The notes under the pieces were generated by a model. The model ran no database searches. It worked only from the letters and a program-made list of their open reading frames with translations, and was not told the DNA's origin. Both the position numbers and the translations under genes were made by a program. From assembly GCA_964516435.1 (NCBI GenBank), contig CAZEZP010000029.1, positions 15,887 through 79,886 of the forward strand: a stretch of 64,000 bases of DNA, in the 5' to 3' direction. The stretch is from HGW-17 sp964516435. GTDB taxonomy: Bacteria > Myxococcota_A > Polyangia > HGW-17. Of this stretch, positions 31,655-41,454 are shown piece by piece (the first letter of the stretch is position 1; each line of letters opens with the position of its first letter).

Positions 31655-33199
31655 ATGACATTCTTTTCCAGGCATGAAAAAAGCGCAGAGCGCGTTCGTG
31701 CGCCTGCGGCTTCACACCGAGTGCTGGCGCTTCTGGCCGCCTTTTCCGCGGGCGTCTTCCTGGCACTCATGGCCTTCTACGTTCCAATGTTCGCCGCGCG
31801 ATTCTCCTATCCGCTCGATCTGGAGTGGATGGAGAGCGGCGTGCTGCTCCACGTGGAGCGCATGCTCGACGGGCAGCCCATCTACGTGGCGCCATCGGCC
31901 GACTTCATTCCGTTCGCCTATCCGCCCCTGTTCTACCATGCGGCCGCACTGGTTTCCCTGTTCACCGGGGTCTCGTTCCAGGCCGCGCGGGCCGTTTCCA
32001 TCCTGGCCGCGCTCGTCTTTCCCATCGTCTTCTTCGCAGCGGCACATCCCCGCCGCCGCCGTGGCACGCTGGTGTATTCCCTCTGGGCCGCCTTGGCCGG
32101 AACTTCCTTGATCCTGCTGGAATATTTCACGACCGGATCCTGGATCGACCTGGCCCGCCCGGACACGCTGGCGCTGGTGCTGGCGCTTTCCGGCGGGCTC
32201 GTCCTGGTGAAGACCCGCACCTGGAGCGGCGCCATGCTGGCCGCCGGGCTCTTTTCCGCCGCCTTCTGGACCAAGCAGACCATGGTGATTCCCCTGGCCG
32301 CCGCCGGCCTGTGGCAAGCCGTCCTCGACTGGCGGCGCGCGGCCGTGTTCGCCGCCGCCATCGCCATCCTCTGCGGCGGCATCATGCTGATCGCCATCCG
32401 GGCCACGGATGGATGGGCCTGGTTCTACCTGCGCGAAATCCACCAGCGGCATGCGTTCGACGTGCAGCATGCCTTCTCTCATACCCCCCGGCTGCTGGCC
32501 ATGCGCCTGTGGCCCGCAGTGCTGGCGGGACTGGCCGGCCTGGCGGCCAGCCGACGAATTTCCGCCGAAGCCGCCTTCTGGTGGCTACTCGCCCTATCCG
32601 GTTTCCTGGCGGCCTGCATCGGCAGCGGCACCCAGTGGGCCCACACCAACGCGCTGCTGCCGGCCGTCGTGTTCCTTCCACCCGCCGCCATCGCTTCCTG
32701 GAACGGTTTCCTCGAAGACCCCGAGCACCGAACCACCACCCAAAGCCTGCTGCCGGCCACCGCCATGGTCCTTGTGCTCTTCCACGTGCACACCCGGCAT
32801 CCCGCCGCACGCGAATTCCGCAATGCCACCCCCACCCCCCGGGATGTCGCCGCAGCCCACGCGCACGTCCGGGAACTGCGCGCCTCGAGCGCTCCCATCC
32901 TCATTCCCTACCATCCCTGGAACGCACGACTGGCCGGTTCGCCGGGCCATTTCCACCAGCATGCGCTCTCGGACATCCGGGCGGCAGGACTTCCCGTTCC
33001 GCCAGACATCCTCGACGGGTTCCGTTCGCAGCGCTGGAAGACCGTGGTGCACGACCGCATCGGCCCCGCATATCAGCGGCAGTGGCCGGGACTCGAAGCC
33101 TTCTACCGTCTCGACGGTCCCCTGCGGGTGCGCACCGTCCGAACCTTCTCGGGAAACCCCTGCGGTCCCCGCTTTTCCTGGAGTCCCAAAGAGCCATGA
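31655..33199 (+). CDS. Polytopic membrane protein of the GT39/ArnT-like glycosyltransferase group
   Basis: This 514-residue product has about nine to ten predicted membrane helices in its N-terminal 370 residues and a soluble C-terminal part. After the first helix the segment LDLEWMESG, then LDGQPIYV, then FAYPPLFYH is the characteristic extracytoplasmic loop of dolichyl/polyprenyl-phosphate-dependent glycosyltransferases, in which the Asp-Glu pair is catalytic. It would transfer a sugar from a polyprenyl phosphate donor to an envelope acceptor. The ATG at 31655 has no obvious ribosome-binding site and lies directly after tRNA-Leu, so the true start could be further downstream. The gene overlaps the next as ATGA. 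Confidence 0.7.
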   Translation: MTFFSRHEKSAERVRAPAASHRVLALLAAFSAGVFLALMAFYVPMFAARFSYPLDLEWMESGVLLHVERMLDGQPIYVAPSADFIPFAYPPLFYHAAALVSLFTGVSFQAARAVSILAALVFPIVFFAAAHPRRRRGTLVYSLWAALAGTSLILLEYFTTGSWIDLARPDTLALVLALSGGLVLVKTRTWSGAMLAAGLFSAAFWTKQTMVIPLAAAGLWQAVLDWRRAAVFAAAIAILCGGIMLIAIRATDGWAWFYLREIHQRHAFDVQHAFSHTPRLLAMRLWPAVLAGLAGLAASRRISAEAAFWWLLALSGFLAACIGSGTQWAHTNALLPAVVFLPPAAIASWNGFLEDPEHRTTTQSLLPATAMVLVLFHVHTRHPAAREFRNATPTPRDVAAAHAHVRELRASSAPILIPYHPWNARLAGSPGHFHQHALSDIRAAGLPVPPDILDGFRSQRWKTVVHDRIGPAYQRQWPGLEAFYRLDGPLRVRTVRTFSGNPCGPRFSWSPKEP

Positions 33200-33768
33200 A
33201 GAACCTCCTCGACATTTCCATGCCGGTGCACGAACGGATGTCCGTGTTTCCGGGCGATCCGCAGCCATCCTTCTCCACGGTGGTGGAAAGCGGGGTCACG
33301 TGCTCCATCGCGACCCTCTCCCTGCATGCGGGCACCCACGTGGACGCCCCACTGCACGTGTTCGAAAACGGCGCCGATGCGAAGGGAGGGTTCATTTCCG
33401 GCCCTGCCTGCGTCGTACATGCCACCGGGCCTGTCGTGGATGCCGCCCAGGTGCGCACCTGGCCCCTGCGCCGGCGAGACCGGGTGCTGGTGCATTCCAC
33501 GCTTCCCCAATGCCGCATCGACATCAAGGCCGCGAGGGAACTGGTGGAGCGCTACCGCATCCTCCTGCTGGGACTCGGCTTTCTTTCTCCCGACGCCATG
33601 GACGATCCCCTCCTGCCGGTACACCGCTACCTGCTGGAAAACAGCGTCGTGCTGGTGGAAAACCTGCGCCTGGACGGCATGGCGCCCGGCCGCTATCATC
33701 TGCACCTCGGATGGCCTTCCCTTCCCGGCCGCGAAGCGGCCTGGGCCAAGGCGGTGCTTACATGGTGA
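33196..33768 (+). CDS. Cyclase-family metal-dependent hydrolase (arylformamidase-like)
   Basis: This 190-residue protein belongs to the cyclase family that includes kynurenine formamidase. The conserved metal motif is visible as LHAGTHVDAPLHVF at about residues 44-57 (HxGTHxDxPxH), and the N-terminus has LDISMPVHERMSVFPGDP, the usual start. LLGLGFLS and LVENLRLDG are further family segments. The reaction could be hydrolysis of an N-formyl aryl amine such as formylkynurenine; the genome does have tryptophanase, but these genes are not linked. It overlaps the preceding gene as ATGA and the following one by several bases, so it belongs to a four-gene unit. Confidence 0.8.
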   Translation: MKNLLDISMPVHERMSVFPGDPQPSFSTVVESGVTCSIATLSLHAGTHVDAPLHVFENGADAKGGFISGPACVVHATGPVVDAAQVRTWPLRRRDRVLVHSTLPQCRIDIKAARELVERYRILLLGLGFLSPDAMDDPLLPVHRYLLENSVVLVENLRLDGMAPGRYHLHLGWPSLPGREAAWAKAVLTW

Positions 33769-36700
33769 CGACCGGCGAACGAATGGGCAGACGTTCGATC
33801 CTGCTTTCCTGGATCGTGCTGCTGCTTCTGGCCTGCACCCCCGCCCCGACCCGGCGGCCGCAGAATCCCGCCGATCCGCATGCCCTGCTGCGCACCCGGA
33901 TCCAGCGACTTCTGGAAACCGAACGAAATCCGCAAGCACGCTGCCGGCTGCGCCTGCAGGAGGCCGTCGTGGATCTGCTCGATGGGCGAAACGCCGCGGA
34001 CCTGGCCCCCCGCACCCGCCCGGATTGCACTGAAAACCGCAGTGCCATCCTGGAATCCATTGCGGCCATGCTGGAAGGCGACCCGTGGCTCGCCGCGGAA
34101 AAGGCGCTCCATTTCCTCGAAGCCACGGAAGGCGACGATGCTCCCCTCGTGATCTGGCTGCGCAGGCTGGCCGCACTCCCGCTCATGGACGCCGACTTCC
34201 CCGAGGAAGCCTTCATCGCGCGCCTGGAGCGTGTCCTGGCCGCCGACCCCACCCTGCCCGCGCTGGCCATGGCGAACGGGCTCGACGGACGCCTCGTTTC
34301 GCCCGGCCGACGGGAAACGGGCGCCGGACTCGCGTTCCGCATCACGCAGCGGGTTCCCGTACCGGGCCGCTTCGCCTTCGCCTCCGGCGCCACCGGACTT
34401 CCCTCCCCAGAGAAAAAACTGGAAGAATGGCAGGACGGGCAGCCCCTCTCCTCTTCCAGCCTGCATCCGGAACGGGTGACGCTGGAAATCGACGCATCCT
34501 GCCCGCGGCCGGAACCGCTGCTACTGGAACTGGCGCCAGGCGGCCCCGCCATCGTGCAGACGTCGGATGGATTCCGAGCCGATTCCGTGCAGACCCCTGG
34601 CGTGGAAAGCCGCACCTGGAGGCTCGTCGTGCCCGGAATCACCGGCCAGCGCACACTGTTTCTCCATCTGGCGGCGCTGGCGGATCCCCGTTTCCCCCGC
34701 ATCCGGTTGCTTTCATCGGCATCCTGCTCGTTCGCCATCCCACCGGTGCCGCGAATCCGCATCCAGCCGCCGCCGCCCGAGCCGGAAGACCTGGCAAAAC
34801 TGGTGGAAGCCGCAGAATCCGCCCGAATGGGATCCGTCGCAGCGGCACGCCGCATTCTGGAATCCTGGCGCAGCGGAAAAAACCGGCCGGCGCTCGTCGA
34901 CTTCCTGCATGCAAGAGCGCTGCTCGCCGACGAGAGCCTTCCACCCGAAGCCGCCAGACGCCTGGCGCGGCGCATCCTGGATGCGGCGCCACAAGCGGGA
35001 TGGGTCCTGCGTGAGAAAGCCGCTCTCGAACTCGAGGATGGCCATCCGGAGCGGGCCCATTCCCTGCTTTCCCGCCTGAAGTCTCCCTGGGCCGCCACCA
35101 TCCGCGCACAAATCACGTCCTCCGGACAAGACGGGACTGAGACGCTCGCCGACCTCCTCTTCGCGGCCCGGCATTATCAGGTCTTCACCACGATGGCCGC
35201 CGCGGTATTCGACAACGACCCGGCACTGGCCATCTCCCGCCTGCGCACGGCCAGCGCGCTCCGGCCCGACCGGATCGACCTGATGCAGGGGTTCCTGCGC
35301 CTGCACCTGCATGCCGACGCCGTCGCCGAAGGCCGCCGCGTCATGCAGTCCCGCGGCGCCATCGACGCTCCCCTGGCGGCCGCCATGATGCAGGCCTGCC
35401 GCGGCGCCGGAAACTTCGCATGCGCCGAGGAATGGGCCCGCAGACGCCTGAGCCTGGAACCATCCTCCGAAACGGCTTTCCTGCAGTGGCTGGACGCGTG
35501 GCATGCCGCGAACGGAGACGACACCGAAAAAAATACGATGGTACAGGAACTGGAGCGGCATGTGCGGCTCTTTCCCTCCCACCGCGATGCATTGCTGCTG
35601 TACTGGCCCCATCTGAAAAAACGAACGGTGCCCCTGCCCGATCGCGCCCAACTGATCCAGGCGAATTTCGGCCTTTTCGCACCCGCCGCCTTTCTTCTCA
35701 ACCGGGAAGAACATTTCCTGTCCCCCTCTGGCGGCGGCATCGTGCTCGTGACCCGCTGGGTGCGGCTGAACACGCCAACGGCCGTGGAAGAACTGGGAGA
35801 ACTCGAACTCCCGGCGGATGCCGTCGTGGTGGAGGTCCAGACGCGCAAGGCCGACGGCAGCGTGTATCCGCCATCGGCCACTCCGCAGAAATCCTCCTTT
35901 TCGCTGCGCAACCTCGAGCCGGGCGACATCGTGGAGTTCTCCTACCTGCGCCCCAATCCCGCCATTCCCGGGATGCCAGGACGCACATGGGGCCAGCGAT
36001 TTTTCTTTTCCCACCGGGTGTTTCCCACGGTGCTCGCCCAGTGGTTCCTTCACGCGCCGCCCGGAATCGAGCCCATCATCCTCACCGAGGGCGAACTGCC
36101 TCCCATCTCGAAAACCCAGAACGAGCAAGGCTCGCACTTCGAACTTTCGCTGTGGATGCGAGAACCGCTCCCAACCGAAGCGCGCATGACCCGATTCACG
36201 GCGCAATCCGTGCGCGCCCATGCCGGTTTCAGGGACGGCGACGTCCATGCGCTTCTGGCCGAGGAAATCCCCACGGCAGAACTGGACAGCCTGGAAATGC
36301 GGCGACTTGCACGGCGGCTGTGTCCCCGTCCGGCCCGCACGTGCATCCCGCGCACGGCACGCTGGGTGCAGGAAAACATCCGGCCGGAATCCACCGGAGC
36401 CCGGCCTGGGCACATCCTCCAGCGCCGGGCGGGCTTCCGCCCCCACCTGCTCCATGCGCTCCTGCGACACGAGGGCTTTGCGCCACGCATCGCCCTGGCG
36501 CGCCCCGAACGCCTTTCAGTTACCGAAAATGCCGCATGGCCGGACCCCCAGGATTACCCCGTGGTGCTGGTGCACGTCCCGGATTTCGGTTTCATCGATA
36601 CCCGCTTCTCCCACCTTCCCCCTGGCCACGTAGTGCCTGCCCTCTCGGGCAGCGAAGTGCTGGTGCTTTCGGGAAAGCGGGAAACCGCCCGGCTGGATGC

Positions 36701-37358
36701 CGCCCGGCCACAGGAACGCGCGATGGAGATTCTCGTCCGCCTGCAGACGGACCACAGCGCCTCCATTTCCCTGCATGAAACATCCCGCGGTTTCTTTGCC
36801 GTACAAAAAATCGAGCAGATGCAGGGACTCTCGCGGGAAGCCCTGCAGGAGCGCATCCAGACCGAATCCCTCCAGAAGACCTTTCCCGGCGCCCGGGTGG
36901 AAGACGTCCGCTGGCGCCGCATCACCCCCGACGGCGACGACATCGATCTGCAGGTGCGATTTTCCGCCCCGTCCGTCACGGTGAGCACCAGGAGCGGAAT
37001 GGAAATGCGGCGCCTCCCGTTCCCCTGGAACCTCTCGCGGCGCTATCAGGTGTTTTCCCCGCGCAAGACCGACTTCCTGCCCGATGCCCTCCCGCGCACG
37101 CGCATCGAGATCGTCATCGAGCCGCCGCCCGGATTCCGGCTGGAAGATGCGCCGGAACTGGAGATCGCCGCCCGATTCGGAAAACTCCGCCGCGAGATGC
37201 GGCTCGAGGGGAAAAACGCCCGCATCATCCTGGAAAAGAGCCTGAACACGGCCATCGTACCGGTGGCCGAATGGAAGGAATTCGCAGAATTCTGCCGCAG
37301 CGCGGACGAAATCGAAACCATGCCCGTCACGCTGGTGCCGCTGCTGCCAGGTCCATGA
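33762..37358 (+). CDS. Large lipoprotein with TPR-like, DUF3857 and Cys-less transglutaminase-like domains
   Basis: This 1198-residue protein starts at ATG 33762, overlapping the preceding stop; ATG 33783 is an alternative. The signal peptide ends in LLLLAC. Helical TPR-like segments occupy roughly the middle of the N-terminal 620 residues. Residues about 640-815 resemble DUF3857 (VTRWVRLNT, LEPGDIVEFSYLRP), a domain found next to transglutaminase cores. The next segment resembles such a core, but where the active-site Gly-Asp-Cys should be, about residue 890, the sequence is RRAGFRPHLLHALLR, so the nucleophile Cys is missing. The protein should be periplasmic, outer-membrane-facing, and non-enzymatic. 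Confidence 0.8.
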   Translation: MVTTGERMGRRSILLSWIVLLLLACTPAPTRRPQNPADPHALLRTRIQRLLETERNPQARCRLRLQEAVVDLLDGRNAADLAPRTRPDCTENRSAILESIAAMLEGDPWLAAEKALHFLEATEGDDAPLVIWLRRLAALPLMDADFPEEAFIARLERVLAADPTLPALAMANGLDGRLVSPGRRETGAGLAFRITQRVPVPGRFAFASGATGLPSPEKKLEEWQDGQPLSSSSLHPERVTLEIDASCPRPEPLLLELAPGGPAIVQTSDGFRADSVQTPGVESRTWRLVVPGITGQRTLFLHLAALADPRFPRIRLLSSASCSFAIPPVPRIRIQPPPPEPEDLAKLVEAAESARMGSVAAARRILESWRSGKNRPALVDFLHARALLADESLPPEAARRLARRILDAAPQAGWVLREKAALELEDGHPERAHSLLSRLKSPWAATIRAQITSSGQDGTETLADLLFAARHYQVFTTMAAAVFDNDPALAISRLRTASALRPDRIDLMQGFLRLHLHADAVAEGRRVMQSRGAIDAPLAAAMMQACRGAGNFACAEEWARRRLSLEPSSETAFLQWLDAWHAANGDDTEKNTMVQELERHVRLFPSHRDALLLYWPHLKKRTVPLPDRAQLIQANFGLFAPAAFLLNREEHFLSPSGGGIVLVTRWVRLNTPTAVEELGELELPADAVVVEVQTRKADGSVYPPSATPQKSSFSLRNLEPGDIVEFSYLRPNPAIPGMPGRTWGQRFFFSHRVFPTVLAQWFLHAPPGIEPIILTEGELPPISKTQNEQGSHFELSLWMREPLPTEARMTRFTAQSVRAHAGFRDGDVHALLAEEIPTAELDSLEMRRLARRLCPRPARTCIPRTARWVQENIRPESTGARPGHILQRRAGFRPHLLHALLRHEGFAPRIALARPERLSVTENAAWPDPQDYPVVLVHVPDFGFIDTRFSHLPPGHVVPALSGSEVLVLSGKRETARLDAARPQERAMEILVRLQTDHSASISLHETSRGFFAVQKIEQMQGLSREALQERIQTESLQKTFPGARVEDVRWRRITPDGDDIDLQVRFSAPSVTVSTRSGMEMRRLPFPWNLSRRYQVFSPRKTDFLPDALPRTRIEIVIEPPPGFRLEDAPELEIAARFGKLRREMRLEGKNARIILEKSLNTAIVPVAEWKEFAEFCRSADEIETMPVTLVPLLPGP

Positions 37359-37368
37359 AGGAGTCCCC

Positions 37369-38403
37369 ATGCGCGCTTTCGTCTTCTGGCTGTCACTGCC
37401 CTGGCTGCTGGGCTGCCATCGGGAAGCCCCGGAATGGAACCTGTTTCCCGATCCGCCTGCCGCCATGAAAATTTCCATGAATGTTCCCAGCAGCCCGCCT
37501 TCGTCCCTCATGCTCGCCCCCGGAGGGCTAGCGCAAACCCCGGGCGCTCCGCATGTGCTCCTGTCGGATGGACGCCGGATCCTGCTGCTGGATGCCGCGG
37601 GCCAGCGCATCCTGGAAACCGCTCTCCCGCAGGCGGACAATGCAGAAACCGCCGATTCGCTACCCGCCCTCTTCCTGGAAAAACGCCGCGAACTGATCCT
37701 GCTGCGCCACGATGCCCTCTGGAAACTGCCGCTGGCCCCGGGCGCCGAACCAGCAGAGTGGGTGAAGTTGCCGGATTCGGCATCGTGCGGCGCCTTTCGG
37801 CCGCCCCTGGAGAATCACCTGCAGAAAGAGGCCGATTTCGGTGTCGATCCCGCCAACTGGCGCATCTGCCTCGTCCTTTCCGACGGCGCGCCGGGTTCGA
37901 ATTCCCGGAGCATGATCCGCATCGCTGTGGACCCGGAAACTGGGAACATGCAGTCTGAATGCGCCGCCGCCGAAGCCTCCCGAAACCCGAAGCCGCCTCT
38001 CTGCGTGCCGGCGCCCCGGCTAGGCACGGCGCTGACGGTCCCGCACGACCCTGGCGACGAAACGTCCTGCGCCATCATCATCGACGGAGTGCGAGTCCCC
38101 CTGCTTCCGGAAGACGAGGAATCATCCGGCTGCCGCATCCACCCGGAAGGCGGGGATGCCTCGCGGCGCCATTTCGTGTGGTGCATCACCGATTCCGACG
38201 AGGACTATGGCTCCCGCACCTGCGTTCTGGTGGACCGGCTGCGCCGGAAGAAACTGGAACCGGCGATCCAACTGCCGCCAGACATCCGGATCCGTTTCAG
38301 CCCGCGCGGCGAAAGCGTCCTGGCAGGGGATTTCCTGTTCTTCCTGCAGCCGGATCCCGTTCGGGTCCTGCCGCTCGAGGGACGCGCCGCGACCTTCCTC
38401 TGA
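37369..38403 (+). CDS. Putative lipoprotein, unknown function
   Basis: This 344-residue protein has AAGGAG before its ATG and a signal peptide ending in LLGC. Several segments (LLSDGRRILLLDAAGQRILE and RRELILLRHDALWKLPLAPG) have the beta-strand spacing of a beta-propeller-like or WD-like fold, but the repeat number is unclear. Several pairs of Cys may form disulfides. It is the last gene of the four-gene rightward unit begun by the GT39-like gene, 10 bases after the large DUF3857 lipoprotein, so the two may work together in the periplasm. Confidence 0.75.
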   Translation: MRAFVFWLSLPWLLGCHREAPEWNLFPDPPAAMKISMNVPSSPPSSLMLAPGGLAQTPGAPHVLLSDGRRILLLDAAGQRILETALPQADNAETADSLPALFLEKRRELILLRHDALWKLPLAPGAEPAEWVKLPDSASCGAFRPPLENHLQKEADFGVDPANWRICLVLSDGAPGSNSRSMIRIAVDPETGNMQSECAAAEASRNPKPPLCVPAPRLGTALTVPHDPGDETSCAIIIDGVRVPLLPEDEESSGCRIHPEGGDASRRHFVWCITDSDEDYGSRTCVLVDRLRRKKLEPAIQLPPDIRIRFSPRGESVLAGDFLFFLQPDPVRVLPLEGRAATFL

Positions 38404-38530
38404 TGGAACCGCGCACCGTGCCCCCGGGGTAGCCGCTGATCCCGGCATGGCCCCGCAGGACAACGACCCCGGAAACTCTTCTGGAGAGAACACGCGCCCG
38501 AATGCAGACGGTCTCGATTGCGCAGCGGCC

Positions 38531-39919
38531 TCACGTGCACGCGCAGGATGTCAGTTCGTGGATGCGTTCCACGGCGCGATGCAATCCCACACCGTGGCTG
38601 GCCTTGACGACGACCCAGTCGCCGTGCGCCAGTCGTGGAATGAGTTGGTCGGCGGCTTCTTCCGGACTGCGGCAGTGGAAGAATCGGTCCGGCAAATTCA
38701 GTCCTGCCAGGAAATCCGGCGCGTGTTCTCCCACGTAGAAGACGCTGCGGGGATCGAGCCGGGCCGCGTTCCTACCGGCCTGGCGGTGCAGATCCGCCGC
38801 CTGCGAACCCAACTCCAGCATGTCGCCGACCACCAGATGCACGTCTCCGGTGCGCATCTTCGCGACCCACGCGAAAACGGCTTCCAGCGAACCGGGACTG
38901 GCATTGTAACTATCATCGAGGAACGTGACGCCGCCGATGGAAAACACGCGGGAGCGCGCTCCCGGCAATTGCGCCATCGAAAGTCCCCGGGCGGCCACCC
39001 GCAGATCCAGCCCCAGCGCGTAGGCCACGGCCAGCGCGGCGGCGGCGTTGAGCGCCTGGTGCTCACCCGGCGCCGGCACCTCCACGGCCAGTGCCTCCCC
39101 GTCCGGGCACCGGATGCGCGCCATCGTGGAATCCGGACGGAACTCGCTTCCTTCCAGACGGAAGGAGGCGCCCTCCTGCACGCCGAACGTAAACACACGC
39201 AGCCCCCGTCTGCGCCCGAGTTCCACCAGGTACGGCTCCGAATGGGGCACCACCCACGCGTCCGCCACATGGGCCGCCATCTCCCCCTTGGCGCGGCGAA
39301 CTCCATCGAGCGATCCAACGCCCTCCAGATGCGCGGGGAAGATGGATGTCACCACCCCCACTTCCGGGCGGATGAGCGAAGACAGGAAATCGATCTCGCC
39401 GAAAGCGTTCATCCCGGCTTCCACCACGCCGAAGGCTTCGCTCCCGTCGAAAGACGACAGCGTCATGGGAACGCCCAGATCGTTGTTGGCGTTTCCTTCT
39501 GTGGCCGTCGTCTTTCCGAATACCCGCAATGCCGCCGCTGTGAATTCCTTGGTGGAGGTCTTGCCGCAGGAGCCGGTGATGGCCACCATGCGCACCCCGG
39601 AAAGCGTTTCCCGCAGGATTGCCCCCGCCCGGTGCATGGCCCGACGTGGCTCTTCGACCACCAGGCAGGGACCGGAAGCGCCGGACGGGACTTCGCGCAC
39701 GATGCAGGCGGCCGCGCCTGCCAAAAACGCCTGCGGCACATAGCGGTGCCCGTCGGTATTGCTTCCGGGCAGCGCCACGAAGACGTCCCCGGGACGCACC
39801 CGGCGGGAATCGATGACCAGCCGCCCGTGCAAACGGATGGACGTATCTTCCAGTGCACCCGCGGGCCAATGGACGCGGGCATCGATGGCTTGCGCCAGTT
39901 GCGTCAACCCGATGATCAT
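38531..39919 (-). CDS. murF: UDP-MurNAc-tripeptide-D-Ala-D-Ala ligase
   Basis: This 462-residue Mur ligase adds D-Ala-D-Ala to the UDP-MurNAc tripeptide, the last cytoplasmic step of stem-peptide synthesis. Family marks are DSRRVRPGDVFVALPG near the N-terminus, the ATP-binding ITGSCGKTSTKEF, the NANNDLGVP motif specific to MurF, HLEGVGSLDGVRRAK, and FLDDSYNASPGSLEAV in the C-terminal domain. The ATG overlaps the murE stop as ATGA. It is the last gene of this dcw fragment. Confidence 0.96.
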   Translation of the reverse strand: MIIGLTQLAQAIDARVHWPAGALEDTSIRLHGRLVIDSRRVRPGDVFVALPGSNTDGHRYVPQAFLAGAAACIVREVPSGASGPCLVVEEPRRAMHRAGAILRETLSGVRMVAITGSCGKTSTKEFTAAALRVFGKTTATEGNANNDLGVPMTLSSFDGSEAFGVVEAGMNAFGEIDFLSSLIRPEVGVVTSIFPAHLEGVGSLDGVRRAKGEMAAHVADAWVVPHSEPYLVELGRRRGLRVFTFGVQEGASFRLEGSEFRPDSTMARIRCPDGEALAVEVPAPGEHQALNAAAALAVAYALGLDLRVAARGLSMAQLPGARSRVFSIGGVTFLDDSYNASPGSLEAVFAWVAKMRTGDVHLVVGDMLELGSQAADLHRQAGRNAARLDPRSVFYVGEHAPDFLAGLNLPDRFFHCRSPEEAADQLIPRLAHGDWVVVKASHGVGLHRAVERIHELTSCACT

Positions 39920-41454
39920 GTTTCTTCTCCCCGGTCTTCCATCCGGCGCCGCAGAGCGTCCGCGGCCTGCTCGGCATCGTCGAAGTGATGCTTGACCTTT
40001 CCGATGATCTGGTAGTCTTCATGCCCCTTGCCGGCGATGAGCACGCAGTCGTCCGGACGGGCGGCAGCGATGGCGGCGGCAATGGCCCTGGAGCGATCCG
40101 GCTCCACCCAGATGCCGCGTTCTGCCGATGGGAGGTCGCCTTCCTGCAGGCGCGCGCCATCCATCCCCTCGAGAATCATGCCGATGATGGAAAGCGGGTC
40201 TTCCGTGCGTGGATTGTCCGACGTCACCACGGCGATGTCCGAATGTTCCTGCACCGAACGGCCCATGAGCGGCCGCTTGGTGCGGTCCCGGTCTCCTCCG
40301 CAGCCGAAAACCGTGAACAGCCGTCCCTTCACCAGCGGACGCAGCGCGGCCTGCGCCCGGTCCAGCGCATCCGGCGTGTGCGCGTAATCCACGAAGACGG
40401 CGACGTCACCCGGTATCACGCGGGCCAGCCTTCCCGGCACCGTCACGCGGGACGCGGCGCTCATGACCCGGGCCAGGTCGAGTTCCAGAAGGTACGCCAG
40501 GCTGGCCACCGCCAGCAGGTTCTGCACGTTGTGCGTCCCCACCAGCGGCGAATGCACGGGGACTTCCCCGTCCGGCGTCACGGCGATGAAATCCAGGCCA
40601 TCGAGGCTTTCCCGGATGTCTTTTGCCCATACCTGCACGTCCGGGCCCGGCTGCGCATCATAGCCCGTCACCGGCAGGAAATCGGGAACGATCCGGCGCA
40701 GCCAGGGATTTCCCGTCCAGGCCGCCACGCGTGCGCGCGGCGCCAGATGTTCCGTGAACAGCAGGGATTTCGCGGCCGCGTATTCTTCCATGGTCCCGTG
40801 GAAATCCAGGTGGTCCTGCGTGAAGTTCGTCAGTACGGCCGCCTTGAAGCGGATATCCCCGAGCCGCCGCTGTGCCAGGGAATGGGAGGAAACCTCCATG
40901 ATCACGGTGTCCACCCCGTCGGCGCGCATGCGTTCCAGCAGGGGAAAGAGGATTTCCGGGTCGGGGGACGTATATTCGGACGGCACCTTCCTGTCCTTCC
41001 AGCGGTAGGCGATGGTGCCAATCAGGCCGGGCACGAACCCCAGTTCCGAAAGCACATGATGCAGAAGCGTCGTGGTGGTGGTCTTCCCGTTGGTGCCCGT
41101 CACGCCCACGAACGTCAGGTGCCGGTGCGGATCGCCGCAAAAGGCCGCCACCAGCCTTCCCCACCAGGCCCGGGCGTCGGTGACCTCGATCTGGGGGATA
41201 TCGACCCCGTCCACACGGCGTTCCACTACCGCCGCCGCCGCTCCCCGCAGCCTCGCGGAAGACAGATAGTCGTGGCCATCGGCCGAAACGCCCCGTATGG
41301 CGAGGAACACGAATCCGGGCTCCACCCTGCGCGAATCCTGCGTCACGCCGCGCAGGCGGGTGTTTCGCAGGCTTGAAGCCTGTCCGGCCGGAAGTCCCGC
41401 GAGGGGAAGACCGGCATCCTCGAGAAACGAAAATACGTCGGTGTCAATTGGCAT
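39916..41454 (-). CDS. murE: UDP-MurNAc-tripeptide synthetase, meso-diaminopimelate type
   Basis: This 512-residue ligase adds the third stem-peptide residue. I chose the ATG at 41454, nine bases after GAGG; an ATG at 41463 abuts it. The P-loop is GVTGTNGKTTTTTLL, the carboxylated-Lys region TNFTQDHLDFHG is present, and the substrate-selecting motif reads DNPR (in TSDNPRTEDP), which in this family marks meso-diaminopimelate rather than lysine. The Gram-negative envelope genes agree. Its start lies inside the end of ftsI, and its stop overlaps murF, so all three are tightly coupled. Confidence 0.96.
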   Translation of the reverse strand: MPIDTDVFSFLEDAGLPLAGLPAGQASSLRNTRLRGVTQDSRRVEPGFVFLAIRGVSADGHDYLSSARLRGAAAAVVERRVDGVDIPQIEVTDARAWWGRLVAAFCGDPHRHLTFVGVTGTNGKTTTTTLLHHVLSELGFVPGLIGTIAYRWKDRKVPSEYTSPDPEILFPLLERMRADGVDTVIMEVSSHSLAQRRLGDIRFKAAVLTNFTQDHLDFHGTMEEYAAAKSLLFTEHLAPRARVAAWTGNPWLRRIVPDFLPVTGYDAQPGPDVQVWAKDIRESLDGLDFIAVTPDGEVPVHSPLVGTHNVQNLLAVASLAYLLELDLARVMSAASRVTVPGRLARVIPGDVAVFVDYAHTPDALDRAQAALRPLVKGRLFTVFGCGGDRDRTKRPLMGRSVQEHSDIAVVTSDNPRTEDPLSIIGMILEGMDGARLQEGDLPSAERGIWVEPDRSRAIAAAIAAARPDDCVLIAGKGHEDYQIIGKVKHHFDDAEQAADALRRRMEDRGEET

